A DNA stretch of 64,000 nucleotides from Candidatus Sumerlaeota bacterium (GTDB lineage: Bacteria > Sumerlaeota > Sumerlaeia > MWCT01 > JAUWMI01), in assembly GCA_030613245.1 (NCBI GenBank), contig JAUWMI010000021.1, forward strand, positions 1 to 64,000, in the 5' to 3' direction. Positions 51,014-60,434 of the stretch are shown here, piece after piece. The notes under the pieces were generated by a model. The model made no database searches. It saw only the letters and a list, made by a program, of their open reading frames with translations, and was not told the origin of the DNA. Positions within the stretch are counted from its first letter, which is position 1. Each line of letters opens with the position of its first letter. Position numbers and translations under genes: made by a program.

Positions 51014-52078
51014 ATGTCCATTTTGCGCAAAGACCCGGTCAGTAGCGGCTGGGTAATCATTGCAGAAGAACGCGGAGAACGTCCAACAACTTTTGATACT
51101 ACCAAGGTCAAGAAGCGCGCTGGATTCTGCCCATTCTGCGTGGGGAATGAAAACTCAACACCACCAGAGATTAGTGCGTACCGCGAGCCACACAGCCACA
51201 AAGATAGCCCGGGATGGCGCGTCCGCACAATACCAAACAAGTTTGCCGCACTCAGGATCGAAGGCGATCTAAACCGACGAGGCGATGGCATGTATGATAT
51301 GATGAATGGAGTCGGTGCTCATGAGGTTATCATTGAAACTCCGGAACATGACGCCAACATGGCGCTCTACTCGCCTGAAAAAATGCGCGAAGTCCTCAAC
51401 ATGTATCGCGAACGCCACCACGATCTCATGAAAGACCGACGGTTCAAATACATCCAGATCTTCCGTAATTATGGCTATTCAGCCGGTGCAACGCTCGACC
51501 ACCCCCATACCCAGTTGATTGCCCTCCCGATTACGCCACGCTGGGTTAAAGAGGAACTCTCCTGTGCCAAGGAGCACTATGAGATCAAGGAACGCTGTCT
51601 GTTTTGCGATATTATCAATCAGGAGATTAAGTCGCAGAGCCGGTTGATTTTTGAAAATGACGAATTTATCAGCTTTGCTCCATTTGCCTCAAAGTTCCCG
51701 TTTGAAACGTGGATCATACCAAAACAGCATAGGTCGGATTTCAAAATGATCTCTGACGCGGAAATCAAGCAGCTGGCGATCGCATTGCCAAAGACCCTTC
51801 TCGCCATCCACAGGGCACTCAGTGATCCGCCTTACAATATGATCCTGCATTCGGCTCCTCAGTTGCCGCCAGATCGGCCGGGAGCCGAGACCATTGTGCA
51901 CGACTATCACTGGCACATCGAAATCTACCCACGGATTAGCAAAATGGCGGGGTTTGAGTGGGGCACGGGGTTCTACATCAACACGGTGCTTCCCGAAAAA
52001 GCCGCAGAATACCTGCGGGAAGCACTTACAGAAGAGATTAAGATCGGTGCACCTGGCCCGAAGGAGCAAACGTCCTAG
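51014..52078 (+). CDS. galT: Galactose-1-phosphate uridylyltransferase
   Basis: GalT exchanges UMP between UDP-glucose and galactose-1-phosphate in the Leloir pathway. The 354-residue protein has the zinc-binding CPFC near residue 38, and a second CLFC around residue 197. The active-site DHPHTQL (His nucleophile) is present, followed by HDYHWHIEIYPR near the end. AAAGAGG precedes the ATG at 8 nt. Its closest relatives include bacterial enzymes that also act on other sugar-1-phosphates, so galactose specificity is an inference. galK and galE are not beside it. Confidence 0.92.
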   Translation: MSILRKDPVSSGWVIIAEERGERPTTFDTTKVKKRAGFCPFCVGNENSTPPEISAYREPHSHKDSPGWRVRTIPNKFAALRIEGDLNRRGDGMYDMMNGVGAHEVIIETPEHDANMALYSPEKMREVLNMYRERHHDLMKDRRFKYIQIFRNYGYSAGATLDHPHTQLIALPITPRWVKEELSCAKEHYEIKERCLFCDIINQEIKSQSRLIFENDEFISFAPFASKFPFETWIIPKQHRSDFKMISDAEIKQLAIALPKTLLAIHRALSDPPYNMILHSAPQLPPDRPGAETIVHDYHWHIEIYPRISKMAGFEWGTGFYINTVLPEKAAEYLREALTEEIKIGAPGPKEQTS

Positions 52079-52141
52079 CAGACACTTCCATTCAGGCCAT
52101 ACGAAAGGGAAGAAGTATAGAATAAAACGAGGAAAAAGTCC

Positions 52142-52537
52142 CTATGTCTTGGGCTGTTGCTTCGCATCAAGCAGCTTTCGCACGCGCTTGAGGATATCAA
52201 GCGGGTTAAAAGGTTTTGTGATAAAATCCTCAACGCCCATAGATTTGCCCCATTCTTCGTCGCTCTTGCGGGAACCTTTTGTCAGCACAGTCAAGACAAT
52301 CACGGGAATACTGCAAAATTCAGCCGAATTCTGTAAATGATTAAGAACCTCATAGCCATTCATCTTGGGCAATTTTAAATCAAGGACAATCAGGTCAGGG
52401 CGCTTTTTCTTAACAAGATTCAACCCCTTTTCGCCGTCGTACGCCTCGATAACCTTGTAGTCGCGCGTCTCAAGGGTAATGCGAATTAGCTCACAAATCT
52501 CCTTGTTGTCATCAATTACGCAAATTGTCTCTGTCAT
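52142..52537 (-). CDS. Single-domain response regulator (CheY-like receiver)
   Basis: The 131-residue protein consists only of a receiver domain: the acidic pair CVIDDN (residues 8-11), phosphoacceptor Asp53 in LIVLDLKLPKMNG, the switch Thr in VLTVLT and Lys in FITKPFNP. There is no output domain, so it must act by protein contact or phosphotransfer. No histidine kinase is adjacent. GGGGGAGGGG precedes the ATG and a good promoter lies at 52569-52598. Confidence 0.92.
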   Translation of the reverse strand: MTETICVIDDNKEICELIRITLETRDYKVIEAYDGEKGLNLVKKKRPDLIVLDLKLPKMNGYEVLNHLQNSAEFCSIPVIVLTVLTKGSRKSDEEWGKSMGVEDFITKPFNPLDILKRVRKLLDAKQQPKT

Positions 52538-52568
52538 TTTCCCCTCCCCCTTCTGGAGATGTACGGTT

Positions 52569-52598
52569 AATGTAGCTGGCTCGCCATGCCTATGTCAA
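52569..52598 (-). promoter_or_regulatory. Likely promoter of the response regulator
   Basis: On the minus strand TTGACA (52598-52593), 18 bp, then TACATT (52574-52569); the ATG is 32 nt downstream. Confidence 0.55.
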
Positions 52599-52660
52599 CA
52601 CTTTTGCTCCCTTGGGACAACCCTCTGGCACACCTGGCCTGGCGGTAATCTAAATTATCC

Positions 52661-52688
52661 TTGATTTTACAAGGTAATTTCTTATTAT
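52661..52688 (+). promoter_or_regulatory. Likely promoter of tyrS
   Basis: TTGATT (52661-52666), 16 bp, then TATTAT (52683-52688); the tyrS ATG is 92 nt downstream. No T-box antiterminator sequence is visible in the short leader. Confidence 0.4.
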
Positions 52689-52779
52689 TGGTATCTATTA
52701 TTTCGCCACGGCAAAGAGAGTCTGTGAGCCGTAGATTTTTTTAGTCCAATTCCGGCTCGCAAGACTGTGTGGAGCGAAT

Positions 52780-54003
52780 ATGATTCGAGTACCACAAGAA
52801 CTGGAAGCTGAATGGAACGCTCTGACGCGCTCGACCGTTGACCTTATTCCAGAAGAAGAGTTTCTCGAAAGGCTGCAGGCAGCACGAAAGAACCGCACCC
52901 CCTTGCGGGTTAAGTACGGTGTTGATCCTTCTGCGCCGGACCTTCATCTTGGCCACACTGTGCCTATCCGCAAGCTGAAGCAATTTCAAGACTTTGGCCA
53001 CCAGGTGATATTTCTCATTGGCGATTTTACGGCGCGCATTGGCGACCCCACAGGCAAGTCTGAAACTCGCAAGCGGCTAACAAAAGAGCAAGTGGACTCG
53101 AACGCACGCACGTATCTGGAACAGATTTTCAAGCTGCTTGATGAAGCCAAGACCCAGGTGGTCTACAATTCCACCTGGCTGGAGAAAATGACCTTCTCCG
53201 ACGTTATCGAGCTCAGCTCAAAATACACCGTGGCTAGGATGCTTGAGCGGGAAGACTACAAAAAGCGCTTTAAGGACGAAAAACCGATCTACGTCCATGA
53301 ATTCCTCTACCCCCTGATGCAGGGGTATGACTCAATTGCTCTGCGCTCCGACGTGGAAATTGGCGGAACAGATCAGAAGTTCAATATCCTCGTGGCCAGG
53401 GAACTCCAGCGTGAGTACGGCCAATCCCCACAGATCATCCTCACGCTCCCGATTCTGATAGGCACCGATGGGATGAACAAAATGAGCAAGAGCCTGAACA
53501 ATTATATCGGCATTACAGAGCCGCCTCAGGAGATCTTTGGGAAAGCCATGAGCATACCTGACCGCCTGATGGCAGATTATCTAGAACTGACCCTGGGCTA
53601 TGCGCCCGACGAGGTTGCAGGGCTGATGCGTTCTGTTGAGCAGGGCAAGCTTCATCCGCGCGATCTCAAAGCACGCCTGGCCAGAGAATTGGTGGCTACC
53701 TATCACAGCGCAACAGCCGCCAAAGCCGCTGAAGAGGAGTTCAACCGGGTGTTTCGCGAACGCGACATCCCTACAGATATTCAAGAGACGACCCTTCGAT
53801 GTGAGGACGCGAAACTCTGGATTGTGAAGCTCCTGGTTCAGGCCGGGTTTGCAAAGTCCAATCGCGAGGCCCGCAAACTCATCACCGCAGGGGCCGTCTG
53901 TCTTAACACGGAAAAAATCACTGACCAGGACTACGAAGTCTCTACAGGCCAGCATGTGCTGAAAGTCGGCAAGCGCCGCTTCCTGCGCGTCACTGTGACC
54001 TAG
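52780..54003 (+). CDS. tyrS: Tyrosyl-tRNA synthetase
   Basis: A class I aminoacyl-tRNA synthetase that charges tRNA-Tyr. The HIGH motif is HLGH (PDLHLGHTVPI) and the KMSKS motif is intact (NKMSKSLNN). GDFTARIGDPTG follows the HIGH region as in the TyrZ-type branch. The C-terminal ~65 residues form an S4 RNA-binding domain (KLITAGAVCLN). Length is 407 residues. GGAG lies shortly ahead of the ATG. The PpiD-like gene follows after 46 nt on the same strand. Confidence 0.96.
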   Translation: MIRVPQELEAEWNALTRSTVDLIPEEEFLERLQAARKNRTPLRVKYGVDPSAPDLHLGHTVPIRKLKQFQDFGHQVIFLIGDFTARIGDPTGKSETRKRLTKEQVDSNARTYLEQIFKLLDEAKTQVVYNSTWLEKMTFSDVIELSSKYTVARMLEREDYKKRFKDEKPIYVHEFLYPLMQGYDSIALRSDVEIGGTDQKFNILVARELQREYGQSPQIILTLPILIGTDGMNKMSKSLNNYIGITEPPQEIFGKAMSIPDRLMADYLELTLGYAPDEVAGLMRSVEQGKLHPRDLKARLARELVATYHSATAAKAAEEEFNRVFRERDIPTDIQETTLRCEDAKLWIVKLLVQAGFAKSNREARKLITAGAVCLNTEKITDQDYEVSTGQHVLKVGKRRFLRVTVT

Positions 54004-54049
54004 CACTGGGTGGTAGATAAGACAATAGAACAAAGGAGATAATTCTAGA

Positions 54050-56023
54050 ATGCTCAAACAGTTGCGATCCAAAAAAGTCATGAAGCGAATTCTTCAGGTC
54101 ACCCTTTTTCTGATCATTCCATCATTTGTCTTTTTCTATGGCTGGTCGCAGAAAGAGGCCACCCGCAGCCCAGGATTCTATTTTGCACGGATCAAACAAC
54201 CCGGCATTGGTCGCTGGTCCGACATCACAGAAGGTGAAATGCGTTTCGCACAAAATAGTGTGCAGACCCAATACGCCCAGATGCTACGCATTCCACCGGA
54301 AGTGTTTGCCCAGCAGGGCATGGACAAGTACATTCCAATGTACGACATCATCCTGGAGGCAATTGATAATCGCATTCTATTGAATTATGCAAAAAAAGGG
54401 GATATCATTATCACACATGAGGAGATCAAAAATTTCATTCGTGCCATGTTTCCCCAAGATACTTACGCGAACCTGGAACGGTATCTTAACTATACACGTC
54501 AGACCGAGCAGGGATTTATCCAGGCACAGCAGTTGAGACAAACCCTGGGCAAGACTAAGTATTTGTTTTTAAGCCAGGCCAAAGCGTCACTATTCGAACT
54601 CTGGCAGGAGTATCTAATCTCAGAAGAGAAACTCAAGATAGACTATGTGCTGTTTCCCGTGGAGCAATACCGGGATAAGGTCAAAGTGGAGCCCGATGAT
54701 CTCCAGGCCTATTTTCAGGATCACATCGAGAACTACCGTATCCCGAATCAGATCAACTACGCTTACGTCCTGATATCCAAGGCTGACCTCGCAACATCTG
54801 TCACCGTTACTGCGCAAGAGCCGCATGATTACTATGACCAAAACAAGACCCAGGAATTTACCTTACCGAAGCGTGTGAAAGTGCGCCACATCCTGATCAG
54901 CATAGCTGAGGATGCAGACGAAGAAGCTGTAGATGCTGTGCAGAAAAAGATCGCTGATATTGCCAAGCAGTTGGAGCAGGGTGAGGAATTTGCCGCGATG
55001 GCGAATCAATACAGCAACGACCCACGCAATGTTGACCCCCAGAATGAGGAGGTAAAGCACGACGGAGAAGCCGGCTGGATTAACGAAAAGAGCACCACAT
55101 GGGGAAAGGCCTTTACCGACGCGGCCATCGCACTCAAACCCGGGGAAGTGAGCGAACCGATTCGGAGCCCCAGGGGCTTTCATATTATCAAAGCCGATGA
55201 GGTCAAAGAATCATCTGTGCAACCGTTTGAAGAAGTCAAAAATAAAATCCAGTCAATCCTGACAGACCAGAAGGCCTCCGCCATCCTGAAACAGGAGGGG
55301 GCGAAACTACAGGAAGCCTGGGAAAAATACACTACACTCGAATCCCTGGCCCGTGCACTGCATTTGCCTGTTCACGAAACTGGCCTCGTGAATGAAAATA
55401 CATTCTACTTTACGAAAATTGGAAGCCTCCTTGATTACCGCGACCTCATTGCTGATCTCGAGCTCGGTCTCATGAGCGATGTATTCGTGACAGCATCGTT
55501 CAACGTTATCCTGCAAATTAAGAATCGGGAAAAATCGCACCTTCCATTGTTCGAAAAAGTGGAAGAGCGCGTGCGCAGGGATTACCAGAGCTACAGCACG
55601 GAAGAGCTGGCACGTAAAGATGCTGAAGCATTTGCCGAGCAGTCGGAATCGTTTGACGAGATGAAAAAACTGGCAGAAGAGCGCCAACTCAACCTGGAGA
55701 CAACTGAGGAGACTTTCACCCGGTTGGAGCCACCTCCTACTCTCAGTAATATCCAGCAATTTGCGCGAACGACCATACGCACGCCCGTCGGTACTATCAG
55801 CGTTTCACCAATCGGTGCCAATATGGATCACCCCGACGCTTTCGCAGCCTGGCATCTCAAGGAAAAGCAGCCTCCTGATCGCGCCGAGTTCAAGAAAGCA
55901 CTACCCGAGCTCGCGCGCCAATATCTGGCAGCCAAGCGGCCTGTGATTCTCAACGAATTCCTTGCCGACGCCCGCAATCGCCTGAAAATTGACATCAATC
56001 CAGAAATGCTACCTAGCGAATAA
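54050..56023 (+). CDS. Membrane-anchored parvulin-type peptidyl-prolyl isomerase (SurA/PpiD-like)
   Basis: The protein has one N-terminal membrane helix (residues ~15-30, FLIIPSFVFFYGW), then a SurA-N-like helical chaperone region (~50-240). One parvulin domain lies at ~275-385 (KVRHILIS, GEEFAAMANQYSND, SPRGFHIIKADEV). A second, poorly conserved C-terminal chaperone-like region follows. At 657 residues it matches PpiD in size and layout. It should face the periplasm and help outer-membrane or exported proteins fold, relevant to the large beta-helix proteins of this genome. AAAGGAG precedes the ATG. Confidence 0.9.
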   Translation: MLKQLRSKKVMKRILQVTLFLIIPSFVFFYGWSQKEATRSPGFYFARIKQPGIGRWSDITEGEMRFAQNSVQTQYAQMLRIPPEVFAQQGMDKYIPMYDIILEAIDNRILLNYAKKGDIIITHEEIKNFIRAMFPQDTYANLERYLNYTRQTEQGFIQAQQLRQTLGKTKYLFLSQAKASLFELWQEYLISEEKLKIDYVLFPVEQYRDKVKVEPDDLQAYFQDHIENYRIPNQINYAYVLISKADLATSVTVTAQEPHDYYDQNKTQEFTLPKRVKVRHILISIAEDADEEAVDAVQKKIADIAKQLEQGEEFAAMANQYSNDPRNVDPQNEEVKHDGEAGWINEKSTTWGKAFTDAAIALKPGEVSEPIRSPRGFHIIKADEVKESSVQPFEEVKNKIQSILTDQKASAILKQEGAKLQEAWEKYTTLESLARALHLPVHETGLVNENTFYFTKIGSLLDYRDLIADLELGLMSDVFVTASFNVILQIKNREKSHLPLFEKVEERVRRDYQSYSTEELARKDAEAFAEQSESFDEMKKLAEERQLNLETTEETFTRLEPPPTLSNIQQFARTTIRTPVGTISVSPIGANMDHPDAFAAWHLKEKQPPDRAEFKKALPELARQYLAAKRPVILNEFLADARNRLKIDINPEMLPSE

Positions 56024-56131
56024 TCGTACCTGCGTCTACGCCAGGAAAGGCGCACAAGTCCTCACCGCCATGCGGCAGCGCGGAAGCCCTCCATCTTTAC
56101 TTCCTTTGCCAATATTTCACTAGGTAAGTGG

Positions 56132-56174
56132 CACGGGCGCATCACGCCACAGGCGCATTTTCAACCTGCCCGTG
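56132..56174. repeat. CACGGGC/GCCCGTG repeat, copy 4, with insertion
   Basis: The arms CACGGGC (56132-56138) and GCCCGTG (56168-56174) match the other copies, but ~29 nt are inserted between them, including GCGC/GCGC-type self-complementary text. It lies between the convergent foldase and permease genes. Confidence 0.6.
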
Positions 56175-56261
56175 GAGGCGAACAGAGAACCGCCTGCCAG
56201 GCAAGCCTCTTTTGTAATGTTTTCTGAAGCAAGAGATGTAACGTGCAGGTGAAGAAGTATT

Positions 56262-57152
56262 CTACCCCTTCACAGCCCCGAGGGTAAGACCGCCTATGAA
56301 TAAGCGCTGCAGAAACAGGAAGAGCACAATGACCGGAACAATGGTAATGACTGAGCCAGCAGCCAGATAGTGGGTTTTATCCACAAACACACCTATGAGC
56401 TTGGCAATGGCCACCGGCAGGGTAAATTTCCCCTGATCATTCAGAATGATCAATGGCCAGAGGAAGTTGCTCCAGCTGAATACGAAGACAAAAATGGCTA
56501 GCGTGGCAAGTGCTGGCTTGGTCAACGGGAACATGATGCGCCACCAGATGGTGAACTCCCCTGCCCCATCAACACGCGCTGCTTCCTCAAGATCTTTCGG
56601 AATCGTATGATAATATTGCTTGATCAAATAGACGCCGAACGCACCCACACTGAAAGGCAAGTACACTCCAACCAGTGTATTGCTGATGCCAATCCTGATG
56701 CACAAGAGGAGCAGCGGAATCATGTAGAGCTGAAACGGAATCATCAGGGTGCTGAGGATGATATAGAAAATCAACGTGCGGCCGGGAAATGTGAGCCGCG
56801 CCAGCGGATAGGCAGCGAGCGAGGCGAGCAGCAGGTTGAGCCCAACACTTGCCACTCCCACAATTACACTATTTAGAAAGCTAATTCCCAGCCCTGCCGC
56901 TGTCCAGGCGTATATGAAATTATGAAACGTTATCTGCTCTGGAATCAGGCGAAAGGAGTAGATGTTTCCACCTCCGCGAAACGAAAGCACGAGCAGCCAA
57001 TAAAAGGGCCCAATCATAAGCACAGCAATCGCACACATTGCCACATAGCGCAGAAGAAGTCCAACTATTGCCAATGCGCCTGTGCGCCAGGGTGGCTTCC
57101 CTTTTGAATATAGCGGCTGGCGGCCTGCGCCAGCGGAGGCTATCGCTCTCAC
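56262..57152 (-). CDS. Sugar ABC importer permease, MalG/UgpE type
   Basis: The 296-residue protein has six membrane helices and the cytoplasmic EAA loop LEEAARVDGAGEF...PLTKPAL that contacts the ATPase. It ends with the MalG-type short tail FIGGLTLGAVKG. It is the third gene of a binding protein-permease-permease set on the minus strand. No ATPase gene follows, so the system probably uses a shared MsiK/UgpC-type ATPase encoded elsewhere, as many carbohydrate systems do. Confidence 0.93.
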   Translation of the reverse strand: MRAIASAGAGRQPLYSKGKPPWRTGALAIVGLLLRYVAMCAIAVLMIGPFYWLLVLSFRGGGNIYSFRLIPEQITFHNFIYAWTAAGLGISFLNSVIVGVASVGLNLLLASLAAYPLARLTFPGRTLIFYIILSTLMIPFQLYMIPLLLLCIRIGISNTLVGVYLPFSVGAFGVYLIKQYYHTIPKDLEEAARVDGAGEFTIWWRIMFPLTKPALATLAIFVFVFSWSNFLWPLIILNDQGKFTLPVAIAKLIGVFVDKTHYLAAGSVITIVPVIVLFLFLQRLFIGGLTLGAVKG

Positions 57153-57229
57153 AGTATGGTTTCCCGAGGTGGCAACGTCATAAGAAGCGCCACAGTTTTT
57201 CGTCTCCCCATCTCCCTACCTCTCCTATT

Positions 57230-58150
57230 CTAGCTCGCTCTGTACTCGCGGCGCTGCATCAGCCGGATGCCGATGGCCGTAAACGTAAGCAAAAGCATAA
57301 ACAGCACCACCCCCATGGCGGTGGCGTAACCCATATTCTGGCCTCCCTCCTGGTCAATGCCTACGCGGTAGAGATGGAAAACTAGCGTCGAGCTGGACCA
57401 GAGCGGCTTACCCATGGTCATAACAAAAATTTCTTCAAATACCTGCAATGCACTAATAGAGGAAATAATTGCCACAAGCGAAATATAAGGCCACAGCATG
57501 GGAATCTTAACGTAGAGAGCCTGCTGCCACTTCTTTGCTCCATCAATCATTGCCGCCTCAATCAGCTGTGGCGGAATCGAGCGCAGTCCCGCGATAAAGA
57601 TCACCATGTAATAGCCTAGCCCTTTCCAGATCGTCACGCTCATCACCGTATACAGCGCCAGCCCCATGCTGTTCAACCACGGTATCCCATTATCAATAAG
57701 CCCCATCTTCATCAGGATATGATTAAAGAGACCGTAATCTTCGTGAAAAATAATCTTCCACGTGATGCCTACAACCACCATTGACGTAACAACAGGAATG
57801 AAATAGCACGCCCTGAAGAAATTCATCCTGCGTAGCTGCGGCTCGACCAGCATGGCCAGCCCAAGCGACAATACAATAATGATCGGCACCACCACGAGGT
57901 ATTTAATGGAATTGGTAAGGGAGGTCCAGAAAATCGGGTCGTGAAACAGGCGGTAAAAATTCTCCAGCCCAACGTAGTCTTTGCGCATCAGGGGAACATA
58001 ATCGTAAAGGCTGAGGCGAAATGCCTGAACAACAGGAAAGAAAATAAAGAGGCCCATCACGGCAAGGGTGGGCACGAGAAAGCAGTAGGCAAGCCCAATC
58101 TGCTTGAGCCTACTTACTGAGAATCTGCGTCCACTGCTCGGCCGCCTCAT
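57230..58150 (-). CDS. Sugar ABC importer permease, MalF/UgpA type
   Basis: The 306-residue, six-helix permease has the EAA loop LIEAAMIDGAKKWQQALYVKIPML. Its ATG at 58150 lies 41 nt inside the 3' end of the binding-protein gene, so the two are translationally coupled. The partner permease follows after 77 nt. From the combination with a UgpB-like binding protein the cargo is an oligosaccharide or glycerol-phosphate-like compound (inference). Confidence 0.93.
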   Translation of the reverse strand: MRRPSSGRRFSVSRLKQIGLAYCFLVPTLAVMGLFIFFPVVQAFRLSLYDYVPLMRKDYVGLENFYRLFHDPIFWTSLTNSIKYLVVVPIIIVLSLGLAMLVEPQLRRMNFFRACYFIPVVTSMVVVGITWKIIFHEDYGLFNHILMKMGLIDNGIPWLNSMGLALYTVMSVTIWKGLGYYMVIFIAGLRSIPPQLIEAAMIDGAKKWQQALYVKIPMLWPYISLVAIISSISALQVFEEIFVMTMGKPLWSSSTLVFHLYRVGIDQEGGQNMGYATAMGVVLFMLLLTFTAIGIRLMQRREYRAS

Positions 58151-59396
58151 CCAGTGCCTCCTTGGGAGTTAACACGCCGAGGCAGGCCTTTTGCATTGCT
58201 ATATCAATCGCCTCGTCCAGCTCTGCACGGCGCTCAAGAGGGGTTACCAGAATGGTGGCGTTGGGGAGCTGCTGAGCCGAGACTTTGCGCGCCTGTCCTT
58301 CGGGAGTATCTTCAACGTCAACAAAGTAGGGATCCTTGGCCGCCCAAACAACGGATGGCAAAACAGTGGCCAATCTGCAAAGCGCCAGCTGATTTTCCCC
58401 ATTAGTGACAAAGGCAGCGAAATCGGCACTGACCTCTGGATATTTGGTCTCGCGCGCCACTGATACCACCATCAAATCTACAGGATACATCTCCTCCTTG
58501 CCCTGAAGCCGCTGCCCGATGCGGGTGCGCTCGTACACCTCCGGCGCATCTCCTTTAATGAGCTTGAGAAACTGTGGGCCAGAGCAAAAGAAAGCTATCT
58601 TCCCGCTCTGGTAGAGCTCAATTGGTCGCCGATGCCGTGCAGTCAGCGCTTCACGCGGCACGAGCCTCTCCTTGTAAAGGTTTGCCCAGAAGCCCAGCGT
58701 CTCTACACCTGCTGGTGAGTTAAAAATCGCACGCTTGCCAGTCTCGTCCACCAGCGGCACTCCATCCTGCAGCAAATAACCTTTAAGACTACCCGCCTCT
58801 GTATATATCGGTAACGTCCCATAGATATCAGTCTTCTGCTTAATGATCCGGCAATACTCAGCCATTTCAGGATAATTGGTCGGCGGCTTTTCCGGATCGA
58901 GGCCGGCCTGGCGAAAGATTTCCTCGTTATACATGGTCACCACCAGCGCCAGATACCACGGAACTGCATAGGTAGTGCCCTTATAGCGGCATCCATCATC
59001 GAAAATCCTGGGGAAGTACCGGCTGACCGTCTCCGAAGACAAAACATCATCCAGGCCCAGCAGCACGTTACGCTGGCAGAATTTCAGCATCATGTCGTAT
59101 GTCAGGTTAATAACGTCCGGTGGATCACGACTGATAAACCGCGCCAGGAGCTTTGTCTCGTATTGATCTGCCGGGTAGTCGAGCCATGTGATGCTAACGT
59201 CAGGATGTGCGGCTTCGTACTTTGCAATCAGGCCAGTAACGTAATCATTGAACGTCGGCTGGAGCTGCAAGGTGAGAAATGAAATCCTTTTCTTGCCCTC
59301 TGATCCAGAAGGAAGAGACGCTTCTTTCTGACACCCCGGTAGAATCATAAGGCCAAAAATCAAACACCCGGAAAGCACGTAGCTCGTAAATCTCAT
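58110..59396 (-). CDS. Sugar-binding lipoprotein of the ABC importer (UgpB-like)
   Basis: The signal peptide ends in the lipobox ILPGC with Cys22 as the lipid attachment site. The mature part has cluster-B features: ISFLTLQLQPTFNDYV, KYEAAHPDVSITWLDY, MYNEEIFRQAGLDP and FCSGPQFLK. At 428 residues it is normal. It is the first gene of the importer operon and overlaps the MalF-type permease by 41 nt. The sugar itself cannot be read from sequence. Confidence 0.93.
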   Translation of the reverse strand: MRFTSYVLSGCLIFGLMILPGCQKEASLPSGSEGKKRISFLTLQLQPTFNDYVTGLIAKYEAAHPDVSITWLDYPADQYETKLLARFISRDPPDVINLTYDMMLKFCQRNVLLGLDDVLSSETVSRYFPRIFDDGCRYKGTTYAVPWYLALVVTMYNEEIFRQAGLDPEKPPTNYPEMAEYCRIIKQKTDIYGTLPIYTEAGSLKGYLLQDGVPLVDETGKRAIFNSPAGVETLGFWANLYKERLVPREALTARHRRPIELYQSGKIAFFCSGPQFLKLIKGDAPEVYERTRIGQRLQGKEEMYPVDLMVVSVARETKYPEVSADFAAFVTNGENQLALCRLATVLPSVVWAAKDPYFVDVEDTPEGQARKVSAQQLPNATILVTPLERRAELDEAIDIAMQKACLGVLTPKEALDEAAEQWTQILSK

Positions 59397-59442
59397 AGCC
59401 CTACCTCATGCTAAAAAACGCTATCAAAATGTACGCCTAAGG

Positions 59443-59564
59443 CACATTAACCACCACGACACAACGTACACGACGGAAGAATTAATACTACACTCTCATA
59501 TTCTGAATTATTAATGTAGTAAACGTCGTGCCGTCGTGGTTTGATGTTTCTTCTTGTTAATGTG
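59443..59564. repeat. ~122-bp imperfect inverted-repeat element
   Basis: The outer arms are CACATTAA (59443-59450) and TTAATGTG (59557-59564). Inner arms CCACGAC (59454-59460) and GTCGTGG (59533-59539) also pair. CGTGCCGTCGTGGT at 59527-59540 recurs at 432-445, 59 kb away. The element lies upstream of the sugar-binding protein gene, between it and the ferritin-like gene, and has no coding content. Confidence 0.55.
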
Positions 59565-59645
59565 TCTCTTAATACAGTGGCTCCCGCATGAAGGATTTAA
59601 TGGCCGAAGATGTTGACTCCCGGAGCGCCTGAATTGCCTTTGCAC

Positions 59646-60188
59646 TCATTCAGCATCTCCCGACAAATCAAAGCCCTCAACCGACTCTAACCACCCTTTC
59701 GGGTTCTCAAAATACTCACGCGTCGCCGAGATCAGCCGCAGGTGTTCCTCTTCCTCACGCTCGAGAAAGGCGAAGAGCTCGCGTCCGGCCTCATCACGGA
59801 CACGGCGTCGCGCGCTCTCGTAAAACGCCTTGCCACGCCGCTCCATTTCTTCGGCAATCTCCAGTGCTTTGCGACCCGATGTATCCGGGCCGATTTGAGA
59901 TCGCACCTCCTGACTCAGACCGCGCACCACTGATTTAATGTCCCAGCGCTCTGCGGCAATACCCTTCTCTGCCAGCGATTCCCAGATCCCGTCTTTCATG
60001 AGCTTTTGCTCTACGCTCTGCAGCTTCTCTATGTGCTTCAGCTCCTCGCTGGCCAGAAATCGAAACATTTCCTGGCCCAACGGGTCACCCGTTGTCTCAG
60101 CCGAACGGACGTAAAACCGTTGGCCCTCGTCTTCAAACTCCAGTGCATCGCGAATAATCCCTAGCGCCTTCACAGGTTTCTCTTTCAT
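59646..60188 (-). CDS. Ferritin-like / rubrerythrin-domain protein without rubredoxin tail
   Basis: The protein is 180 residues from the ATG at 60188, which has AAAGGAGT 7 nt before it. Two ferritin-like half-bundles are visible, with ligand-like ExxH sets in FLASEELKHIEKL and FLEREEEEHLRLI plus Glu in EFEDEGQRFY and EMERRGKAFY. It lacks the C-terminal rubredoxin Cys pairs, so it belongs to the COG1633-type ferritin family and probably handles iron or peroxide. It is a neighbour of the superoxide reductase-like gene on the same strand. Confidence 0.85.
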   Translation of the reverse strand: MKEKPVKALGIIRDALEFEDEGQRFYVRSAETTGDPLGQEMFRFLASEELKHIEKLQSVEQKLMKDGIWESLAEKGIAAERWDIKSVVRGLSQEVRSQIGPDTSGRKALEIAEEMERRGKAFYESARRRVRDEAGRELFAFLEREEEEHLRLISATREYFENPKGWLESVEGFDLSGDAE

Positions 60189-60434
60189 TGCCGTTACTCC
60201 TTTACCGTGCACTCTCTTCAAATTGGGTGATTTTCTCCGTGAGAGCCAAGGTATGGCTAGCTCTCGTTCTTAGCAAATTGGCGAAACATCTCTTGAATCT
60301 GCGAATCGTCGGTTTCCTCAGCATAGCACAGATAATTAGCAATGGCGGTCAACTTAGCTCAGTGTGACTCACAGCAAGCAAGAAAAATCACCTTAATGTT
60401 AAGTTTCAGTGCGCAGACTGGAACTGCCGTCCGC

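Noticed and set aside
52689-52779. T-box leader ahead of tyrS
   Set aside because: The leader after the likely promoter is only ~90 nt and lacks the conserved T-box sequence and an antiterminator.
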